DNA from: Mucilaginibacter sp. PAMB04168
Lineage (GTDB): Bacteria > Bacteroidota > Bacteroidia > Sphingobacteriales > Sphingobacteriaceae
DNA: 64,000 nt
Assembly: GCF_039634365.2 (NCBI RefSeq)
Contig: NZ_CP155079.2
Coordinates: forward strand, 1,302,001-1,366,000
Direction of reading: 5' to 3'
The position numbers were made by a program, and so were the translations under genes. Positions 18,627 to 26,970 of the stretch are shown piece after piece. Numbering within the stretch: position 1 is the first letter of the stretch; each line of letters begins with the position of its first letter. Under the pieces are notes generated by a model that was not told the DNA's origin, searched no databases, and saw nothing but the letters and a program-made list of their open reading frames with translations.

Positions 18627-19277
18627 ATGATCTTTTTATTTGCAGCTGCGGGTTTTATTTGGGCATTTATCATGCTGATGTTTGCACCACTTTGGCAAAA
18701 GGCAATATGCTTTATTCCGGTTTGTATTTACGGTGTACTGTACATACATCCGGCTTTTGCTTTCGGTTTAGCGTTTTCAGTTATACCACTGTTGGTTGGT
18801 GATATACAGATTGTACCTGATGGTTTACAAATAGATGGTGTTTGGAAGTATTTAGCTTATTTGCCATCTGGCATGGTTGCCGTAATAGCTTTATATATCA
18901 TACATCCTCATTTTGATAAAAGCGATTGGCTACGTGCCATAGGTGGTTTTACATTTGTCCTAGTAATGGTAACCTGGGGTTTGAAAATTTTAGTTACCGA
19001 TCCCATCTTGCTATTTGTAAACCGCATAGGAGCCTCTGAAGTAGAAACACTAGAAAAACAATTGGTAAAGTTGGAGCAAAGGTCAAGACATCGGAATGCA
19101 AATTATTTTATTAAACTATATGCTTATCCTGAATTAAAAGTTTCAGGACTTTGTTACCTATATGTTTATTTCAGAAATCTTGCTCCGGGCGACATCCTGA
19201 AGTTTAAGTTTAAGAGAGGGTGCTTGGGTATCAAATACATGAGTGGCTTTCCGGTAATACAGCGCGTAGTACATTGA
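18627..19277 (+). CDS. Uncharacterised membrane protein
   Basis: A 216-residue protein of no family I know. Residues 1-65 and 85-150 are hydrophobic and hold five or six transmembrane segments. The C-terminal 65 residues are basic and soluble (EKQLVKLEQRSRHRN, then KFKFKRGCLGIKYMSG). It lies 98 nt after the hybrid kinase and on the same strand, so it may be read from the same promoter, but the spacing gives little support for a shared function. Confidence 0.45.
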   Translation: MIFLFAAAGFIWAFIMLMFAPLWQKAICFIPVCIYGVLYIHPAFAFGLAFSVIPLLVGDIQIVPDGLQIDGVWKYLAYLPSGMVAVIALYIIHPHFDKSDWLRAIGGFTFVLVMVTWGLKILVTDPILLFVNRIGASEVETLEKQLVKLEQRSRHRNANYFIKLYAYPELKVSGLCYLYVYFRNLAPGDILKFKFKRGCLGIKYMSGFPVIQRVVH

Positions 19278-19434
19278 TTTCATGCACACTATGAAGGCGA
19301 TTGCCAACTTTAGCGTTATTTGCTTATATTAGTCTGTGAAGAAAATATTCTTGTACAATTTTTCTCATTACAGGTACAACCATGCTTAAGCGTTTTTATA
19401 ATACTAATTGAGCTGTTAACATTACTGTTGTTAA

Positions 19435-19466
19435 CCACGGTGTTACAAAATCTTGTAACACCGTGG
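19435..19466. repeat. Perfect 14-bp hairpin with AATC loop
   Basis: A perfect inverted repeat (19435-19448 with 19453-19466) with a four-base loop and no T-run on either side. It lies between two plus-strand genes, 23 nt upstream of the 75-residue gene. It could be a terminator without a T-tract or a structured 5' leader. Confidence 0.55.
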
Positions 19467-19489
19467 TGCAATAAAACGTCTCTTATAAT

Positions 19490-19717
19490 ATGAAATACCT
19501 AATAGGCTATTTATCACTGGGCATATTATCCATGTACGTTGTTGCATTCAGGCATTCTTCGTTTTGGAATTATCTGCTCGAAGACTCAGGAGATTCTGTA
19601 CTCCACAAACTCCCCTTTAAGGAAAAAAGAAGGTATTACGCCATGGCCTGTTTAATTGCAGTATTGATCTGGCCGTTTATGGTAGTTAGGATGCTTTCAA
19701 AAGATAAATTAGCGTAA
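19490..19717 (+). CDS. Small membrane protein, unknown
   Basis: A 75-residue protein with a first hydrophobic segment (YLIGYLSLGILSMYVVAF) and a second one (YYAMACLIAVLIWPFMVVRM) separated by a charged loop, KLPFKEKRRYY. This gives a two-helix membrane hairpin. The family is not recognised. A strong terminator follows 53 nt later. The coding call rests on the clear ATG, the well-formed topology and a terminator at the expected place. Confidence 0.45.
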   Translation: MKYLIGYLSLGILSMYVVAFRHSSFWNYLLEDSGDSVLHKLPFKEKRRYYAMACLIAVLIWPFMVVRMLSKDKLA

Positions 19718-19770
19718 TCAAAATTGATTGACGATGGAAGTTGGCACTCAGAATCTAATAGTGATATAAG

Positions 19771-19815
19771 AAAGCCATAAGTGTACGGTAAAAATTACCT
19801 TACACTTATGGCTTT
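19771..19815. terminator. Bidirectional terminator between convergent genes
   Basis: A perfect 15-bp stem (19771-19785 with 19801-19815) with an inner 5-bp stem GGTAA/TTACC. It lies between the plus-strand small membrane gene and the minus-strand mlaF gene and should serve both. Confidence 0.85.
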
Positions 19816-19832
19816 ATATCGGGAGCTAATTC

Positions 19833-20585
19833 CTATAACTTTTCTTTCGCGGCTTGGGTAAACTTACTGGCAAATACAAAGTCATTTAGTTCCTGGTTAT
19901 CGGTATGGGCAATGTCTTTGTTAGTGCCTTCCCACCATTTTTGACCCTGATGCAAAAAGATGATATGATCTCCTATACCCATAACGGAGTTCATATCGTG
20001 CGTTACAATTACTGTGGTAATTTTATATTCCTGGGTAAGTTCATTAATTAACTCATCAATTACAATGGATGTTTTAGGGTCGAGGCCCGAGTTGGGTTCA
20101 TCCACAAACAGGTATTTCGGTTCCATTGCTATAGCCCGCGCAATGCCCACACGCTTTTTCATACCACCTGATAGCTCGGCCGGAAATAGCTTATTCTTAT
20201 CTTTCAGGTTAACACGTTCAAGACAAAAATTGGCACGTTCCTGCTTTTCCGACTGGCTCATTTCCGAAAACAGGTTTAGCGGAAACATAATATTCTGCTC
20301 TACGGTCATAGAATCGAATAAGGCTGAATTCTGGAACAACATGCCAATTTCTTTACGTATCGGAACACGTTGTTCAAAATCCATACCGGTGAAGTCCTGC
20401 CCGTCGAAATTTACATTGCCTTTAGTAGGTTCATGTAATCCCACAATACATTTAAGTAAAGTAGTTTTACCCGAGCCCGAACCCCCTATAATAAGGTTGT
20501 TTTTGCCCGCTTCAAAAGTAGCGGTAATGCCTTTAAGTACTTCGTTCTCACCAAAGGTTTTATAGATGTCTTTAATATCAATCAT
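19833..20585 (-). CDS. mlaF: ABC transporter ATP-binding protein, MlaF-like
   Basis: ATPase of an MCE/Mla-type lipid transporter, which moves phospholipid between the outer and inner membrane. It has Walker A GGSGSGKTTLL, signature LSGGMKKRVGIARA, Walker B YLFVDEPNSGLDP and the switch His in VIVTHDM. DEPNSGLDP (Asn-Ser rather than Thr-Ser) is typical of the MlaF subfamily. At 250 residues it is full length. Its start overlaps the mlaE stop by 4 nt, so the two subunits are made together. No MCE-domain (mlaD) gene follows, since a terminator lies directly downstream. Confidence 0.92.
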   Translation of the reverse strand: MIDIKDIYKTFGENEVLKGITATFEAGKNNLIIGGSGSGKTTLLKCIVGLHEPTKGNVNFDGQDFTGMDFEQRVPIRKEIGMLFQNSALFDSMTVEQNIMFPLNLFSEMSQSEKQERANFCLERVNLKDKNKLFPAELSGGMKKRVGIARAIAMEPKYLFVDEPNSGLDPKTSIVIDELINELTQEYKITTVIVTHDMNSVMGIGDHIIFLHQGQKWWEGTNKDIAHTDNQELNDFVFASKFTQAAKEKL

Positions 20586-21313
20586 AACATTAACGAAGTA
20601 ACCATTAAATCAGCAAATAGAATAAATATACAGCTGTACACCACACCAGTAGTGGCCGATTGGCCAACCTCAAGCGCACCGCCCGAGGTATAAAAGCCCT
20701 GGTAAGCACAGATAGAAGTAATGATAAATCCAAAGCAAGTTGCTTTTACCAAGGCAACCTGAATTATTAACGGATTAAAGCCATCACGTAAGCCGGCTAC
20801 ATAATCAGTGGTGGCAATGTCTCCTGTAACGGCACAGGCAATGTAACCGCCTAAGATGCCAAGCACCATGGAGTAAATAACCAGTAAGGGCACCATAATA
20901 ATGCCTGCTATAATTTTAGGTGCAATAAGGTAACCAGGGGCATTAACACCCATAATCTCTAAGGCATCAATTTGCTCGGTTACCCGCATGGTACCAATTT
21001 GTGAGGCAATGCTGGAACCAACCCGGCCGGCTAATACCAGTGCCGATATGGTCGGGCTAAACTCCAGTATGGTGGAGTCGCGCGAGATGCTGCCCGCAAT
21101 ACTGCGCGGTACAAGCGGACTGGCCAGCTGAAATGCTACTTGTATAGTTGCCACAGCGCCAATAAAAACGGATATGATGCTGATAATGCCCAGCGATCCG
21201 ATACCGATAGATACCATTTCGCGCATGACCTCGGCCCAGTAAACCGAAAATTTTTCGGGCTTACGAAAGCTCAGGCGGATTAACAGGATGTATTTGCCTA
21301 GAGTTTGAAACAT
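20582..21313 (-). CDS. mlaE: MlaE family ABC permease
   Basis: Inner-membrane permease of the Mla-type lipid transporter (PF02405). About five transmembrane segments are visible. The family signature region is TMRVTEQIDALEIMGVNAPGYL, the cytoplasmic helix that contacts MlaF. At 243 residues it is full length. It is the first gene of the mlaEF pair. The MCE-domain partner must be encoded elsewhere, which is common in Bacteroidota. Confidence 0.92.
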   Translation of the reverse strand: MFQTLGKYILLIRLSFRKPEKFSVYWAEVMREMVSIGIGSLGIISIISVFIGAVATIQVAFQLASPLVPRSIAGSISRDSTILEFSPTISALVLAGRVGSSIASQIGTMRVTEQIDALEIMGVNAPGYLIAPKIIAGIIMVPLLVIYSMVLGILGGYIACAVTGDIATTDYVAGLRDGFNPLIIQVALVKATCFGFIITSICAYQGFYTSGGALEVGQSATTGVVYSCIFILFADLMVTSLML

Positions 21314-21394
21314 GTAAACTTTTAAATATGCTGTTAAAAATACATTTTTATCATTAAGCTTTACGGCTTAACTATATTGTGTTACTTTAAAATT

Positions 21395-22099
21395 ATGGAA
21401 AACGCCCTCATTACCGGTGCTACACAAGGCATAGGCCGTGCAATTGCAGTTGCATTTGCTAAACAAGGATTAAACCTTGCAATTTGTTCGCGCAAGGTAA
21501 AAGATTTAGAAGAATTAAAGCAAGAACTGCTTTTGGTTAATCCTAACATACAGATTTACACACAAAAAACCGATTGCAGCAAAAAAATAGAGTTATTGGA
21601 TTTTGCCAGCCGGGCGCAGCAGCAATTAGGCTTTATAAAAGTGGTGGTTAACAATGTAGGCATGTTTTTGCCATCAAGTGTTTTAGATGATGAAGACGAT
21701 GCCTTTATGCAGCAGATTAATACCAACCTGATGCCGGCTTATGAGTTATACCGTTTTTTTGGTAAGGACATGATTGGTAGGCGTTTAGGGCACATTTTTA
21801 ATATATGCTCGGCTGCATCTTTACAGCCGGCAATAAATGCTGGTACTTATAGTGTAACAAAAGCTGCGCTGTACAGTCTTAATATTGTAATGAGGCTCGA
21901 AATGCAGGCTCATAGCGTAAAAGTAACTGCCGTGCTGCCAGGATCAACACTAACAGGTTCATGGGCCGGAACGGAGGTGCACCCCGAGCGGTTCGTAATG
22001 CCCGAAGATGTAGCAGCTGCAGTATTAAACGCTTACCAAATGAGCAAAGGCGCTAACGTAGATGAGATAGTGATTAAGCCGGTTTTGGGCCAGTTATAA
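21395..22099 (+). CDS. SDR family oxidoreductase
   Basis: Classical short-chain dehydrogenase of 234 residues. The cofactor motif is TGATQGIGRAIA, the NNVG structural motif is present (VVVNNVGMFL), and the catalytic pair is in YSVTK. The Arg in ICSRKVKDL at the end of the second strand suggests NADP preference. I start at the ATG at 21395, which puts the Rossmann motif at residue 7; a TTG six codons upstream is less likely. The substrate is unknown. It precedes the PspC gene by 26 nt. Confidence 0.88.
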   Translation: MENALITGATQGIGRAIAVAFAKQGLNLAICSRKVKDLEELKQELLLVNPNIQIYTQKTDCSKKIELLDFASRAQQQLGFIKVVVNNVGMFLPSSVLDDEDDAFMQQINTNLMPAYELYRFFGKDMIGRRLGHIFNICSAASLQPAINAGTYSVTKAALYSLNIVMRLEMQAHSVKVTAVLPGSTLTGSWAGTEVHPERFVMPEDVAAAVLNAYQMSKGANVDEIVIKPVLGQL

Positions 22100-22125
22100 T
22101 TAACCATTTTAAAATACTTAACAAT

Positions 22126-22599
22126 ATGAATAGTAAAAGACTTTACCGCGATGAACTGAATAAAACAGTTGGCGGTGTATGTAAAGGCCTGGCCGATTAT
22201 TTCGACATAGACGTTTCTATCATCAGGGCATTGTTTGTGCTCGCTCTGGTGCTTAAAGGTTCTGGCGTGTTGCTGTACATTGTTTTATGGATAGTATTGC
22301 CCAAAAAAGAGAATTATGTAGCCCAGCCGGGTGTAGATTACACCGTGCCACCGATGAATCCCGAAGCCGAACCTGCACAGCCGTTTGTTTATAAAACCAA
22401 AAGTAAAGGCAGCTTTGGCTTGGTAGCTGGTACTATACTGATTGTACTGGGTGGTATTTTATTGCTGGATGAGTTTAACATTATACCCGATTGGGATTTT
22501 AGCCATCTGTGGCCCGTGCCCCTGGTTATCATTGGTCTGATGCTAATATTCTCTGCCGGCAAAAAGAATACTACAAACCCTAACCCTCCAATTGCATAA
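22126..22599 (+). CDS. PspC domain protein
   Basis: Residues 3-60 form a PspC domain (RDELNKTVGGVCKGLADYF, ending in YIVLWIVLPKK) with a membrane segment. The C-terminal half has two further membrane helices resembling a LiaF-type transmembrane region (GTILIVLGGILLL and LWPVPLVIIGLMLIF). PspC proteins act in envelope-stress responses. It is followed after 3 nt by a related membrane protein, so the two are very likely one functional unit. Confidence 0.82.
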   Translation: MNSKRLYRDELNKTVGGVCKGLADYFDIDVSIIRALFVLALVLKGSGVLLYIVLWIVLPKKENYVAQPGVDYTVPPMNPEAEPAQPFVYKTKSKGSFGLVAGTILIVLGGILLLDEFNIIPDWDFSHLWPVPLVIIGLMLIFSAGKKNTTNPNPPIA

Positions 22600-22602
22600 G
22601 GT

Positions 22603-23592
22603 ATGAAAAACGACAGATTGTTTTCGGGTCTCGTGCTCGTCATTATAGGCGCCGCATTTTTACTGCACAATTTTGGTGTGGTTGATTTTCACTGGTATAA
22701 CATTGTTCGCCTTTGGCCTATATTTTTGGTGATTGGTGGCATAAACCTGCTGTTGGCCAATACCCGGACAGTATGGGCAACCATTGTAAAAGTTGGCGTA
22801 CTGGTAATCGGTTTAGGCTTTGTGCTTTTCAGTAATGCAGGCCGCCGCCATAATGATAGCTCGTTGTTTAACTTTCATTACAATATTGATGACGATGATG
22901 ACAACGATGTTGATATTGACATAGATGACGATAAGGATGACGACATTAAAGCACTGAAAGCTAATGCAACTAATGTTTTTCAGCAACCCTATACGGCCGA
23001 TATTAAGCATGCCCGTTTAAACGTAAGCGGTGGTGCAACCACTTATGTCCTGAATACATCAACCGATAGTTTGTTTAAGGCTGCCACACGTGAGTATTAT
23101 GGCAACTACAATTTAAGTACCTCTAAAGAGGACTCGGTTACCGTGGTAGATTTTGATATGGATAAGCACAATCAGCATTTCCGCTTAAATGGCGGCCATA
23201 TGAACGTTGCACAAATTAGCTTAAATACGGCACCGATATGGGATCTTAATCTGCGCGGTGGCGCTGCAAAAGTCGATTTCGATTTAACACCCTACAAAGT
23301 ACGAAGCCTTAATATTAGCGGCGGTGCAGCATCATGTGATATTAAAATGGCAGCCAATCTGCCTCTTACTGATGTTACGGTATCTACCGGGGCTTCTGAA
23401 GTTACTATCCGGATTCCTAAGAACGCGGCTTGCGATATAGCTGTATCCAGTGGCCTGTCGTCTAACGATTTTGATGGCTTTACCAAAATAAGCAGTAGCC
23501 ACTATACCACACCAGGTTTTGAGGCTGCTAAAAATAAAATTTACCTGAAACTAAAGGGCGGCGTATCCGACTTCAACGTACGCAGGTATTAA
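22603..23592 (+). CDS. LiaF/LiaI-like membrane protein with aspartate-rich linker
   Basis: The first 85 residues hold three or four transmembrane helices of LiaI/LiaF type, the same kind seen at the end of the preceding PspC protein. A striking acidic linker follows (about residues 92-113, mostly Asp). The C-terminal domain repeats a beta-strand motif rich in GGA (LNVSGGATTYVLN, LNLRGGAAKVDFDL, LNISGGAASCDIK, VSTGASEVTIRI), a right-handed beta-helix-like adhesin/LiaF C-terminal pattern. It probably senses envelope stress outside the membrane. It is 329 residues long and ends before a terminator. Confidence 0.75.
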   Translation: MKNDRLFSGLVLVIIGAAFLLHNFGVVDFHWYNIVRLWPIFLVIGGINLLLANTRTVWATIVKVGVLVIGLGFVLFSNAGRRHNDSSLFNFHYNIDDDDDNDVDIDIDDDKDDDIKALKANATNVFQQPYTADIKHARLNVSGGATTYVLNTSTDSLFKAATREYYGNYNLSTSKEDSVTVVDFDMDKHNQHFRLNGGHMNVAQISLNTAPIWDLNLRGGAAKVDFDLTPYKVRSLNISGGAASCDIKMAANLPLTDVTVSTGASEVTIRIPKNAACDIAVSSGLSSNDFDGFTKISSSHYTTPGFEAAKNKIYLKLKGGVSDFNVRRY

Positions 23593-23622
23593 TAATACTT
23601 TCTTTTTTGACTGATTGATTGT

Positions 23623-23656
23623 AAAGCGGTTGTAGTTGTAAAACTTCAGCCGCTTT
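23623..23656 (+). terminator. Terminator of the PspC/LiaF operon
   Basis: A 15-bp stem (23623-23637 with 23642-23656) with one T-T mismatch and one G-T wobble, followed on the plus strand by TGTTTTATG. It lies 30 nt past the operon's last stop. Confidence 0.75.
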
Positions 23657-23758
23657 TGTTTTATGCAAATCTGTTAATGCAAAAACTGCGATTTGGTATT
23701 AACCATCACGGCCAACAGAAGGGTGCTGTTTAGTACACAACCGGCATCTAAAAACAAA

Positions 23759-23785
23759 AAGCGTGTACTGGTTAGGCACACGCTT
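23759..23785 (-). terminator. Terminator of the first TldD/PmbA operon
   Basis: An 8-bp GC-rich stem (23759-23766 with 23778-23785). Read on the minus strand it is followed by TTTGTTTTT. It lies 19 nt past the stop of the PmbA-like gene. Confidence 0.75.
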
Positions 23786-23804
23786 ATAAGGATTTGGAGA
23801 TTAC

Positions 23805-25142
23805 TTACACCGCATCAGACAATGAACTGAACGTAAAATCGCGAATTTTTAAGGGAGGTATCAGCGCGTTAGTGCCACTTTCGCCGCTTACTGTGCGCTC
23901 GCTTCTGCCCAGAGCTTCCAGGTTGTTGAGCATTATAACCGGGCTCTCGTTAAAGCGGAAGTTTTTTACCGGAAATTTGATCTGGCCATTCTCAATGTAA
24001 AAAGTACCATCGCGGGTTAGGCCCGTGTAAAGCAAAGTTTGAGGGTCAACCGGGCGAATGTACCAGAGGCGGGTTACTAATATACCCCTTTCTGTTCCCT
24101 TAATTAACTCTTCTAAAGTTTGCGTACCACCTTCCATAATCACGGCATCGGGACCGGGTATAGCTTTAACGCCTTTCTTTTCGGCCCAATAACGGGAGTA
24201 TGAAAGATTTTTAACAACACCTTTTTCTATCCAGTTTATTTTTTCCATTGGGCGGCCATCGCCGTTCCAGCGGGCGGTAGGTAGTTCAGGGTGCGATGGG
24301 TCTGAGTAGATGTTTACACGTTCGTCCACCAGCTTTTCGCCCAGGCGGGTTTTGCCGCCCGGCAGGCTTAAAAAACTGCGGCCTTCATCGGCGCTACGTG
24401 CGTCCAGGCTGCCAAATAATTGCTCCAATAACACAATGCCGGCAGCCGGCTCCAAAATAACAGTATACTTACCAGGTTCCAGTGCCTTGGCGGTAGCAGA
24501 GCCGGTTGCTTTTTTAGCTGCAATTTTTGAGAAGGCAAGCGTATCCATCTTGCTTACATCGTTAAAAGCTTTGGTTGCGTAGCCTGACCCTTTGCCATCG
24601 GCTGTGCGCAGGGTTACCGAAAAGTTAATATCAGTTGCGGTTGTGTAAGCAAATAATCCTTTTGAGTTGAGCAGGGCTGAAAAGCCTGAGCTGTTTTCCA
24701 GGAAACCTGCAGCGGTAAGGTTATTGTCTTTAGCTACCTGCAAGCTTTGCTGCACCATATCGGCCCGCTGTTTAGGTGTAATGGCGGCAGTAGCCGGTAC
24801 AAAACGAGGGGTTGGTGGGCCGTAAGTTTGCGGACCCAAAAAGGGCATAAACTCCGGATTCTCGGGCGCCAGCTGGGCCAGCTCTTCCGAGCGGCTTATT
24901 GCTTTTTGTAATGATGCGTCATCAAATTCATTGATGGTAGCAGTGCCCAGCTTTTTGCCAAAGGCCGATGATATGATCATTGTGCTGCGGTTTATGGCAC
25001 CACTGGTAGATACAGAGTTGCGGGCATAGCGAATGTTGGATGAGTCGCCCCCGGTGAGTACTATTTCGCACTGATCGGCTTTTGAGTAGCTCAGCGCTTT
25101 CTTCAAAAGCTCACGCGCTTGTTCTTCGGTTAATATAGCCAT
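23805..25142 (-). CDS. TldD/PmbA family protein, PmbA (TldE)-like, copy 1
   Basis: A 445-residue subunit of the TldD/TldE protease type. The E. coli pair is a zinc metalloprotease that unfolds and cleaves small peptides, and the TldE subunit lacks the metal site. The same is seen here: no HExxxH, while the C-terminal region keeps the family fold (EMINWIEKGVVKNLSYSRYWA-like segment and FYIENGQIKFPVKNFRFNES). No signal peptide is present (MAILTEEQARELLKKALSYS). It follows the TldD-like gene by 10 nt, so they are probably made as a pair. Close paralogue of the gene at 29484-30815. Confidence 0.87.
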   Translation of the reverse strand: MAILTEEQARELLKKALSYSKADQCEIVLTGGDSSNIRYARNSVSTSGAINRSTMIISSAFGKKLGTATINEFDDASLQKAISRSEELAQLAPENPEFMPFLGPQTYGPPTPRFVPATAAITPKQRADMVQQSLQVAKDNNLTAAGFLENSSGFSALLNSKGLFAYTTATDINFSVTLRTADGKGSGYATKAFNDVSKMDTLAFSKIAAKKATGSATAKALEPGKYTVILEPAAGIVLLEQLFGSLDARSADEGRSFLSLPGGKTRLGEKLVDERVNIYSDPSHPELPTARWNGDGRPMEKINWIEKGVVKNLSYSRYWAEKKGVKAIPGPDAVIMEGGTQTLEELIKGTERGILVTRLWYIRPVDPQTLLYTGLTRDGTFYIENGQIKFPVKNFRFNESPVIMLNNLEALGRSERTVSGESGTNALIPPLKIRDFTFSSLSDAV

Positions 25143-25152
25143 GATAAGTTTG

Positions 25153-26793
25153 TTAGATTTTACGTGCTGTGTTAATAATGTTTACCCCATTAAAACGGGC
25201 TGTTGACGAGCCATGTGATACGGCGCTTGATTGGGTTGGCTGCCCTTTACCGTCAAAGAACGAACCACCCAAACGGTAATCGCTCTGGTCGGCAACGGCC
25301 GAACAGGAGTTCCAGAATTCCTGGGTATTTGATTGATAGGCTACATCGTTCAGCATACCTACAATCTGCCCATTCTTGATTTCGTAATATAACTGTCCGC
25401 TAAACTGGAAGTTATAACGTTGCTGATCGATAGAAAAAGAGCTGTCGCCAATAATGTAAATACCCTTTTCGGTATTCTTAATCATGTCGGCCACTTTAAG
25501 CGGCGTTTTGCCCGGTTGCAGGCTGATGTTTGGCATGCGCTGAAACTGTACTGACGACCAGTTATCGGCATAACAGCAGCCCTGCGATTCGGTTAAGCCA
25601 ATAATATGGCCCTGATCACGTATGGATTGGTAATTAACCAGCACACCGTCTTTAATTATGTCCCACTGTTTGGTTTTAACGCCTTCATCATCATAGCCCA
25701 CAGCGCCAAGCGAACCAGGCTGTAGTTTATCGGCCACAATATTCACGTTCTTGCTGCCAAACTGGAATTTTTTAGACTGCCATTTGTCCAGCGTCAAAAA
25801 GCTGGTACCGGCAAAGTTAGCCTCATAACCCAGTACCCGGTCAAGCTCCGAAGGGTGACCCACCGACTCGTGAATGGTTAACCAAAGGTGTGAAGGATCC
25901 AGTATTAAATCATACTTACCTGGTTCAACTGATTTGGCTTTCAGCTTTTGTTCAGCTTGTGTAGCGGCGGCGCGGGCATCTTCCAGCATATCGTAGCGGT
26001 CGCGGTACAAAACGGTAGGCGCACCTTTTATTTTGTCACTTTCGCGTGGCATTACGTACTCGTACCCCATGCCGCGTGGTGAGCTTAACGACTGGCGTGT
26101 TTCAAACTTGCCGGTCTTCGCATCAATTTTGGTTACTGAAAATAGCGGCCAGATACGGTGTACGTCCTGGTCTATATAAGAACCATCAGTAGACGCGAAG
26201 TATTTTTGCTCATTCACCAGAAACATTATGGAATTTACATAGTTGGCTCCGGCTTTCAAGGCTGCATCGTTTACGGATAGCAATAAGTCGACCTTTTCTT
26301 TAATAGGTACCTCAAAGGCATTGCGTTCAATAGGCGCTTTCCAGCTCACCTCGCCATAGCCTTTTTGCGGCAACAACTGCACCGGCTCGCTTAGCAACCG
26401 CGCATTTTCTTTGGCAATGGCTACAGCTTGTGCGGCGGCTTTTGCAATACTGTCGGTATCTAACTTATCGGTAGCGGCAAAGCCCCAGCAGCCGTTGGCC
26501 AGCACCCGTATGCCCATGCCATAAGATTCGGTGTTGACTATATTTTGTACTTTGTTTTCGCGCGTAATCACATACTGGTTCAGGTAACGGCCTATGCGCA
26601 CATCGGCATAGGTAGCGCCTTTTGATCGGGCGGCATTCAGTACTACATCAGCCATGCGCTTTTTGGTGGCCACATCAACGCTACTTTGCAGCATCGCCTC
26701 CGGCGAAACTGGTGCGCCGAACACCGGTATCCGGCTCAGCATAGCCCCACCGAAACCCATCCCGGTGAGGTAAAGGAAGTTTTTTCTGTTCAA
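25153..26793 (-). CDS. TldD/PmbA family protein, TldD-like, copy 1 (Tat-like signal)
   Basis: Catalytic-type subunit, 546 residues. The metal motif HExxxH is HESVGH with His at residue 308. The N terminus MNRKNFLYLTGMGFGGAML is a Tat-like signal (R-K-x-F-L with a weakly hydrophobic core), unlike cytoplasmic E. coli TldD. The start must be TTG at 26793, since the frame has no earlier ATG and the next one lies inside the signal. The C-terminal GSFFDGKGQPTQ region has no Cys where I recall the third zinc ligand of E. coli TldD. It is followed by PmbA copy 1 and preceded by a repeat-bearing spacer. Confidence 0.88.
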   Translation of the reverse strand: MNRKNFLYLTGMGFGGAMLSRIPVFGAPVSPEAMLQSSVDVATKKRMADVVLNAARSKGATYADVRIGRYLNQYVITRENKVQNIVNTESYGMGIRVLANGCWGFAATDKLDTDSIAKAAAQAVAIAKENARLLSEPVQLLPQKGYGEVSWKAPIERNAFEVPIKEKVDLLLSVNDAALKAGANYVNSIMFLVNEQKYFASTDGSYIDQDVHRIWPLFSVTKIDAKTGKFETRQSLSSPRGMGYEYVMPRESDKIKGAPTVLYRDRYDMLEDARAAATQAEQKLKAKSVEPGKYDLILDPSHLWLTIHESVGHPSELDRVLGYEANFAGTSFLTLDKWQSKKFQFGSKNVNIVADKLQPGSLGAVGYDDEGVKTKQWDIIKDGVLVNYQSIRDQGHIIGLTESQGCCYADNWSSVQFQRMPNISLQPGKTPLKVADMIKNTEKGIYIIGDSSFSIDQQRYNFQFSGQLYYEIKNGQIVGMLNDVAYQSNTQEFWNSCSAVADQSDYRLGGSFFDGKGQPTQSSAVSHGSSTARFNGVNIINTARKI

Positions 26794-26846
26794 TGTCTTT
26801 TTTTGAATAGTTGATTGGTTCTAATGTCTTACTATATATTAAAACG

Positions 26847-26951
26847 TCCCTCCCTAACTTGGGGGCGGGTTGCTTGTATATCCATCTGTTGGAGTTACTT
26901 GTCAAAAAGCTATGCAATTATTAATTCTTCCCCGCCCTCCCGAGGAGGGAT
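26847..26951. repeat. Inverted pair of C/G-rich repeats (REPIN-like)
   Basis: Two GC-rich palindromic units, 26847-26869 (TCCCTCCCTAACTTGGGGGC...) and 26928-26951 (CCCCGCCCTCCCGAGGAGGG...), lie in opposite orientation in the spacer between TldD copies 2 and 1. The same layout recurs at 59991-60101 and 62525-62612. Confidence 0.6.
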
Positions 26952-26970
26952 GCGAAATGTCTTTAACTTT

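Noticed and set aside
20014..20565. 183-residue plus-strand frame
   Set aside because: Antisense to mlaF with all ABC motifs.
22876..22941. GAT/GAC-rich tandem-like DNA as a simple repeat
   Set aside because: It is the in-frame Asp-rich linker of the LiaF-like protein, not a free-standing repeat element.
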